Positions 57,204-64,000 of a stretch of DNA of 64,000 nucleotides are shown here, piece after piece. Under the pieces are notes generated by a model. The model saw only the letters and a list, made by a program, of their open reading frames with translations. It did no database searches and had not been told where the DNA came from. Every line of letters begins with the position of its first letter. Position 1 is the stretch's first letter. Origin of the DNA: Pseudevernia furfuracea (Eukaryota > Ascomycota > Lecanoromycetes > Lecanorales > Parmeliaceae); NCBI GenBank assembly GCA_022315425.1, contig JAIUPT010000030.1, forward strand, positions 1,116,001 to 1,180,000, read 5' to 3'. The position numbers and the translations under genes are program-made.

Positions 57204-58252
57204 CTTTGACCTTGATTCGCACTCAACACACACATATCCCTCCTTTCCGTATCCTTGAAGGCATCCGTTGTGTTCGTCTTAGACTTGCGAATGACAGGAG
57301 TCTATGGATGAGCTCAAAGCCTCGAGGTTGTGAGGAGTTCTTGTACGGTCTTCTGGGACAAGTTGAATAAGCTCGTTGGAACCCGTATCGGGACAGACGT
57401 CAACGATCACCTGCTTTTGCTGATATTGACAAACTCCTGGACTTTGACGTCGAAAACAAACGGTGCAGTCGTGAATTAATTTTGATGAATCCTGTCTGTT
57501 TTGTAGACGAGGTGAGGGAAAGTCTCATCTTCTCGAATGACAGGGACTTATGGAACTGTCCCCCATGAATTGACATGCTGCAAGATTCGATGTCTTTAGA
57601 ATATGGTCGAATGTACGGGGGATCTTACCCCAAGACGGTGGCTTTGCGAGCTTCATCATAGTCAGAAATGGTCAGATTTACCAAGATTTTACCCCAAAAT
57701 AATAGCGATTCCACCAATTCTGAAGCTCATATTGTGCAAGAACGGCAGGATTTACGGGTATCTTACCCCAAAATGGTAAAGTTTGAGAATGACAGGATTC
57801 AAGGGGATAACACTTCAACATGATGGCCATTCCTTGTATCTCGAGTTCGTTCATGTTCAGTCATGCTCATGAAGGTACGTCCGCGCCGAGCAACAATCCT
57901 TGGCACTTCGACTGGATGCTCCTTCCACCTCACGAAGATATATAAGATATGACAGATGGGGAATGTAGCACAACTCAGGATTGAAATAGAGATCTACCAC
58001 ACATTGGGATGTGGGGTTTTTTGGCATTGGCATTCGTTTGTATCATATTTACAACAAGCAAGGTCGAAGTGAATGTGAAAGCCATTGCGTTTTGATGCGT
58101 TCAATACTCTTGGCGGTTCAGCCCGACTCCGTAGTGATCAAGGACATCAACAGATGCATGTGCTGGATATGCTTGCTTCATCTCTAATCTTAATAATCAT
58201 TACCACATTAAATTTGAGCTGCTGTATTGATTTCGCAAACACTTTTCCTTTA
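57204..58252. other. Intergenic with degenerate repeats
   Basis: Between two minus-strand genes. It contains the degenerate repeat listed next. No gene is supported. Confidence 0.5.
57601..57790 (+). repeat. Degenerate tandem repeat, about 64-74 base period
   Basis: Three copies of (C/T)TTACCCCAA occur at 57624, 57688 and 57762, each after a run like GGGATCT, AAGATT or GGGTATC and preceded by a gATTTAC-like element in two of them. A second recurring string, GAATGACAGG, is found near 57293, 57535 and 57784. The units are diverged and their outer limits are unclear. Confidence 0.5.
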
Positions 58253-61114
58253 TCATGACAGAGTCGCCGAGAGTGGCAGAGTCCTCGACGAGCTTCCTAC
58301 ATACACTGTCTTAGTGTAATTCGAGATGAACCAATTCTGCGACACGGTATCCCAGTTGGAGATATCACGACGAGTGATATCAGCGGTGAACGTTGTGGTC
58401 ATGTTTGGCTGAATTGACAGCTTCTCAAAATTCCGCAGTACAACTTTAGGATCGTAGGGTCCGCCGAGTGAGACGTACAGCTGTGGCACTTCAGCGCCTG
58501 GTAGGCTGCCAGTATTTGCGATGGTAGCAGTGACCTGGTAGAGCACGTCGTACAACTCTGGATTGCCGCCTGGTGCACCTCCCGCTGCAATCAGCGGCTG
58601 TGGAGAACCGTCCTGTGAGCCGGCGTTCACGAAGCTATTGTCGCCGTAGCCGGTTGTGTTTGCCGCAGTTGCAAGATCAGTGTAGTTCAAGTATGGGTAG
58701 ATGTAGTAAGGAACTTGAGTCATGTTGGCAGGGAACAAATAATCGGCTGAATTGTTAGAAATGCTGCCAAGCGTTGGTGCCGCACCAGTGGAGCCTGTCG
58801 TAGGCGTGTACACGCTGCTATTACGCATACCCGTGACCTTCAAATTCGAGTAAGAGAACTTGGTGTAGCTCAGGCCAAATCCAAATTCGTAGACTGGAGT
58901 GGTATTGGCTCGATCTAAAGCACGGTAATCGATGAAGACACCTTCAGTGAAGTTGGTTTGAGGAGCGCCTGTACCCTCGTTTGGAATATAGAGGATATCA
59001 GTCCCATAGTCTTCGCGTGTCTTTGCCATCGTGAAAGGAAGCTTGGCGGATGGGTTGACACGTCCGTATAGAACATCTGCAATGGAGTTCCCAGACTGTT
59101 CGCCAGGTATACCAGCCCAGAGAATGGCAGTAATGTTTGGGTTGCTCGAATAGTTCCCTATGAGGACTGGACCAGTTGAGTGAATGACTAGGATTGTGTT
59201 GTTGCAAAGAGCGGAGACGTTGGTCACGAGTACGTCACCGTTTTGCCACAGAGTGAGATTGTTGCGATCGCCAATGTTACCGTCCACGTCGATGTAGCCT
59301 TCACCGCTGTCGGCATTGACGAACACGATGGCAACGCTAGCTTGACCTGCAAGCGCTTGAATTTGCATTCCAGCAAAGTTGTTGGTAATTGATTGGAACA
59401 CGCCATTATTGCTTACAACCTCACTCTGGATGGCAGTCTCGGGCGTTACGAGATACGGGAAGTTGGCACTTCCGGAACCCCAAGCCATGCCGAGAGTACC
59501 ATTGTCACAATTCCGATCGGGACACCCGTTGGGACCCAGAGGGTTATCACCAGCGTCGTTTCCAAAGACCGCAGTGAACTTCTCCTTCCCTGTCAAGGGC
59601 AACGTGTTTTTTGTGTTCTTAAGAAGGACAGTGCTGGCGGAGCCAATTTCGCGTATGAGATCGCCGTGCTCCTGGCGCACATCAACATGCTCATTGATCA
59701 AAGTGTAGCCCATATCGGCGTAAAAGTTTTCGTAGCCGAAGGTGTCGGTAGTCCAGGAGTCGAAGTTGATGGGAATTGACGTGCTGTCACGACCGACATA
59801 ATACCAAGCAGCGATGATTCGGGTGGCCATATCGTCGAGGCGCCATTGCGGTACCGTGCCATTCAGGATGGCAATAGTCAGATTCGCTCCCCAATACGAA
59901 CGACCGGAATCGAAGAGTGTGTCGCCAGGCATTGTCATATCAAGGCCTGCAATTGCGGAACTGACACCGGAGTGCTGCGCCTGCCAATCGCTCATGACAA
60001 ACCCTTGGAAACCAAGCTCGCCTTTCAGGAGGTAATTAAGGGTGTAGCTGTTCTGGCAAGCATAGCTGTTGTTGATTTGGTTGTAAGAGCACATGATGGA
60101 GCCAACACCGGCTCTGACCGCGTCCGCCCATGGCCTGGGGATGAATTAGCATAATGATATGTTCTGGGTGCCTACGAGAGCTTTACCAAAGATAGAGCTC
60201 ATGCAAGGTGGCGTCGTCGATGTTTGCGCTATTGCTATCACTGATGGTGAAGCCAAAGCCAGCAGCTTCGCCGCTTTGACGAAAGTGCTCCTGCTCGTTG
60301 CCAATGTAATGTTTGCCACAGGCAATGACACCAGAGCTCTGGATACCCTGGATAGTCTGGGCAAATAGGACGCCGGTCAAAGCAGGATCGGGACTGGAAT
60401 TGGAATGTCAGCCAAGTCCTGCAGCATTACAGTGTACCATCCTACCTGAAACCTTCCCAATTTCGCCCGCCTTCAGGTGATCGGCCGAGAGGACCAGCAA
60501 CAGGTCCAAGCTGGACATCTGAGCCTTTCATCTGGTGTTCGGCGCCCATTGCTTGCCCTCGAGCATATGCCAGACCTCGATCGAATGTTGCGGCAACGTT
60601 AACACCGGCGGGGAAGACAGAGTTGAAATCAGCTAATTTCACTGTCAGCAAGGCCAACATGATTTCCTCGAATGCATGATACGTACTGTCTCTAACACCA
60701 ACCGGAGAGTCTTGCATGCACATGCTTCGGAATCCAAGTCGAGGTATAGCTCCATTTTGACCGACGCAACGCTCGCCTTCCCATCTATCTTACTATCAGG
60801 ACTCGGCCACGGTTTTTTACTTGGGCCTAGTGTACATACCCAACACCGGTAGTCAGATTGATCTTCTCAATCAAGGTGAGTTGGCTTACGAAGGCCGTGG
60901 CCTTCGCATAGGCACTGGCCCAATCTCCAGCTCCTGATCCCCATGGCGAAGGGTAGTGTGGTGGTGAGAAGGTGGCATCAACCGCAGCAGCGGGATTGGG
61001 AGAGACAGCATTGGAATATGTGGTGCCGGGGTATGTTGTTGAAGTGTTCCCATCCTGTTGGATTGAAGGTTGAACGAAGCTCGTCGCTAGGAGGAGGAAA
61101 GGCGCGAGCCACAT
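58253..61114 (-). CDS. Secreted beta-glucosidase, glycoside hydrolase family 3
   Basis: GH3 beta-glucosidases release glucose from cellobiose and other beta-glucosides in plant cell wall breakdown. Five exons (61114-60840, 60784-60687, 60632-60446, 60393-60187, 60134-58253; introns of 52-55 bases) sum to 882 residues. A signal peptide ([16 protein letters not shown]) starts the protein. Family blocks are [71 protein letters not shown] and [11 protein letters not shown], whose Asp near residue 305 is the expected nucleophile. The GH3 C-domain and a fibronectin III-like end ([10 protein letters not shown]) are present. Many Asn sequons fit secretion. Three CreA-like sites lie upstream. Confidence 0.95.
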
Positions 61115-63633
61115 GGTGGCGGGGTATTCACACGCAGCTAATAATCTAATGCGAGCTCAGCGTTTATATTAAAAGTAAAAGTAAAAAAAGGCAATAGATG
61201 CAATCAAGTGAATGAGCATCTGTCGAGTGATTTGTACACGTATATGATTGGTGATGGACAGTACTTATATGTATGTGAAGGGATGGGCCCATTTATTCAT
61301 CTTGTTAAGCTCCTGCCACCTACGCTTCATTATTTTGTGTAGACACCCGCAAGCCTGAAGGTGGGCCTCGGTGACGTCGCTAAGTCCGGTGACCAGACAT
61401 TGACGACCCCAGTTTTCTCAATAGAGTAGGTACGGAGGTATACATTGGTACTTTTACCCCGCCCGGAACTACGTCTGTAGCTTACCACCCCAGGTCAGCC
61501 GAAATTACACGCAGGGTCATGACTCATTGATTCCATGGTCCACCCATTCTTCTTTGGTCCTTGGAGGCCTCCCAACGGCCACTTACATTCGACGTTCATA
61601 TCCTTGGAATTTGGAGTATGGGATTGACGGACGGATATGAAAAGCTACGGGGATCTAGCACGGGTAAAAAAGGATACCTACCTAGTTGACGGCCAAAGCT
61701 CTGGAAAGGACGGGGTAACGGGTTCGAAGAGATAAACCCGATTGGACGAGACTACCTTACCCAGCTTCCGCCTTCAGGAACTAAGGTAAAGTATGCACCC
61801 CGCATTTGCATGACATGGATTCTCGTGCGGCTCTTGCGTGCAGGAAAAGGTGCACTGGTGCATCGTGTGTGGTGCATGCAGTCAGCTTATGATGGCGCTG
61901 AATAATATAATCATCATCACAGCTACACGTAATAATGAATAATGCTAATAATCAGAGAGCTACTATAAACAATTGAATTCTAGGCTTCTACCCCGCTCCT
62001 GGAAGAGTGCGGAAGTGCCTTGTGGAAGAGAGCTCAGCACCATTGTCAGAGACTCATACACAACTACCTTACACAATAATCATAATATCCTCATCCTATC
62101 CGCTGCTACTGCTAGCTCGAGCTCACCCTGCGCTTATACCAACCTTTGCCGGCCATGACCCAAAAGTACGATGTGGAAGGCAATTCCTGCCATCCCGGAG
62201 CTATGGTCCTATGTAGAGTATGAGAATTTCCACCGCTTTGGCAACTGTGGCGTCTAAAAGTATGGTAACATTTACGCGATCAAGAGAGAAATAGTGTAAC
62301 CATCCGAGCCATCCTTTGCAGGGTCCGAGACCTCAATACCAACGTACCGAGTAAGCGAATTCGGATCAAGAGTCGCTTCCTGTCGCTCCTTTGACCTCGT
62401 GATTTGGTGGAAAAGAAAAGACCTTGCAGGCCGGCCCGGCATGGGTGCTCGCCGAGATAGATACACATAGATACTGATATATATACCTACCTACCTTAGT
62501 TGTAGCTAGCTGCGTGGTCACAAGATGTTCACTCCGTATGCTACTGAGTACTTGGGTCGGTTGATGACAGCGAATTCTCGCCGCTATGTTTTGATGCTCG
62601 ATGCAATGTTTTGCTTCCACGCCTAAAATTTTGGAGAGCCGTTGCTTGTGCTTATCTAAAATGGAGTGTACTCCGTAGGACTCTCGGTCTATCAGTCTGA
62701 GTGTTGAGGATACATGATCACCCAGCTATCTCTCATGTTGCAACCATTTCCATATAAATCTTGCCTCTCTTTTTTTTTGCCACGGTCATCTTCACCGCAT
62801 AGACTTCTCTGTGCTTGCAAATTGACCAAATGGCCCTGCAAAAGACTCCCTTTCACACAAAATGAGGATCTCCAACCATCGTTTCCGTTAAAATGTCACT
62901 GTTTTCCGAGCGCCTGAATTGTGGAGTTGGGAAAGAGATTGGGAAAAGTCCAATTCCGACTCCAGTAGGACTTGAAATTGTCAAAAATTTTCGCCCTCTC
63001 AATATCGACTTCCATGCATTATTACCTCTGTTCAATGTTCTTCAGAGACGTGGCCCGAAGGCACAGGAAATACGAAGTGGACTATATCTTCGTGTACGCC
63101 ATGGAGACTAGTCAGCGACGCAAAAACTCACCATGAATTCACGCAATTGACCTTGGCTGCGATATTTTGGGGAATCCGACGCTGCTGCGTCTGACACGTG
63201 TCTCTGCAAAGCCACTGCGAAACGGTCTGGAGATGGATTGATAATGGGGCGGTGCAGACATTCCGCGTTTCAAGTTGATACTCTAGCCGCTATTTATACC
63301 AGGCAGCAGCAAGGCGTTCTCGGATTTTTCCACATCAGACAATCGACTTGCTAAGACTTTTTACATTGGAAAAGCCTTTGTTTCTACATACCTCAATTCC
63401 CGTTATCGCCAACCAGGCAAACTGTCACAGAAACTTGCAGTTTACGTCGCTGGATAGCCTTGATTCTACGTCAGTTTTGGGCTTTACACCCCGACTGGAT
63501 GTCATATATGAATAAGGATTGCTTGGATTTGGTTCACGAATAACAGAAGAAGCTCCTCGCTGGCGTGAAGTTGTCGATATTTTAGCGATTCAACCACTTC
63601 GACTGCCACCTTTTTGGTCGCCTCGCCTACAAC
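61115..63633. other. Divergent intergenic region, beta-glucosidase promoter
   Basis: This 2.5 kb stretch contains promoters for the beta-glucosidase and for the gene at the right edge. A TATA-like sequence is at about 61163-61175. No gene is supported in it. Confidence 0.5.
61407..61493 (-). promoter_or_regulatory. Cluster of three CreA/Cre1-like sites
   Basis: Three matches to the CreA core SYGGRG occur on the minus strand, seen as CCCCAG at 61407-61412 and 61488-61493 and CCCCGC at 61457-61462, 290-380 bases upstream of the beta-glucosidase start. CreA carbon repression of cellulolytic genes is well known in related fungi. Six-base sites are common, so this is suggestive only. Confidence 0.4.
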
Positions 63634-64000
63634 ATGCCAGGATCCTTGCCAGACCGAGAACCATCACCAACACCTTCGCACTTACATGCTGAAGATCAAG
63701 AAGTCGCAGCAGAAGACGAATCAACTCCCTTCTTACCTTCTGAAAACTCGCCGGCCATTCCATCCTTCCCAAGAATCATCCACAACGTCACAGCATTAGC
63801 GTTGACCTTCTCGATCCTCGCCCTCATATCTCTATTCGCGACCGCCGTCGCCCGCCAAGCCGGTCCGGTTTCCTTTAATTTGCCATGGTCGACCCAAGAG
63901 GGTTTGAACGGGGTCGTTGCTCCGGTAGGTCCTGATCAATGACTCGTGTCCACGTCATAGTGCCTCTTATTTAGTGGTGCGTTCTTATTCTCATACACAG
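63634..64000 (+). CDS. Membrane protein, 5' part only (runs off the window)
   Basis: Exon 1 starts at ATG 63634 and probably ends at 63924, before a GTAGGT donor, giving 97 residues. After an acidic Pro/Ser-rich head, one hydrophobic segment is present (VTALALTFSILALISLFATAVA) followed by a short lumenal or cytosolic piece. Reading on would reach an in-frame stop at 63942. Acceptor-like sequences end at about 63974 and exactly at the window edge, so the remainder is outside. The family is unknown. Confidence 0.65.

Noticed and set aside
1..64000. Transposons, CRISPR arrays, rRNA genes or a biosynthetic cluster
   Set aside because: No transposase, reverse transcriptase, terminal repeats, spacer arrays, rRNA or polyketide/peptide synthetase sequences were seen.

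Overview
The window is a 64 kb piece of a filamentous ascomycete nuclear genome (Pezizomycotina; Dothideomycetes is my best guess, not proven). The evidence is the many short GT-AG introns of about 47-80 bases with fungal CTRAC/CTGAC branch sites, typical fungal families (Zn2Cys6 factor, DUF3074, Rua1_C, 2EXR-like proteins, ERG24, a Sip3/Ysp1-type sterol transporter, a GH3 beta-glucosidase) and 0.3-2.6 kb intergenic gaps without operons. I saw no transposon, CRISPR array, rRNA or convincing tRNA.

Layout. 1-10.4 kb, all plus strand: a coiled-coil protein cut or spliced at its 5' end, the mitochondrial copper chaperone SCO1, an unknown protein, a membrane-anchored DUF4097-like beta-repeat protein, and a TPR-J-domain co-chaperone. 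10.9-15.7 kb, minus: a DUF3074 protein and an unknown protein. 18.3-21.4 kb: ERG24 (minus) and the MRL1 vacuolar sorting receptor (plus) share a 345-base divergent promoter. 22.2-23.9 kb: a tandem pair of small cysteine-rich paralogues. 24.3-28.3 kb: a (6-4)-type photolyase converges on a secreted alpha/beta hydrolase. 30.8-38.6 kb: a small protein, a Zn2Cys6 regulator, a type II membrane protein and a proline-rich protein. 39.2-47.2 kb, all minus: the ADP/ATP carrier, KRI1, a 2EXR-like protein and a Rua1_C protein. 47.9-55.7 kb: a BAR-PH-GRAM-VASt sterol transporter diverges from a GNAT acetyltransferase, which converges on an EXPERA-domain protein. 56.6-61.1 kb: a small spliced gene candidate, a degenerate repeat and a secreted GH3 beta-glucosidase. 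At the right edge a membrane protein runs out of the window.

Most genes are unrelated housekeeping or accessory genes. Three loci touch sterols (ERG24, the sterol transporter, the EXPERA protein) but they are far apart and are not a cluster. SCO1 and the ADP/ATP carrier are both mitochondrial inner-membrane proteins. The gene models were built by hand from splice sites, frame and family motifs. Where exon lengths sum to a whole number of codons and rebuild a known motif, I treat them as strong.

The most notable observations are a seven-base micro-exon that the ADP/ATP carrier needs to keep its frame, a tandem pair of cysteine-rich paralogues of which one starts in a four-base coding exon, closely spaced alternative splice acceptors in two genes, and a small spliced gene with an internally repeated motif.
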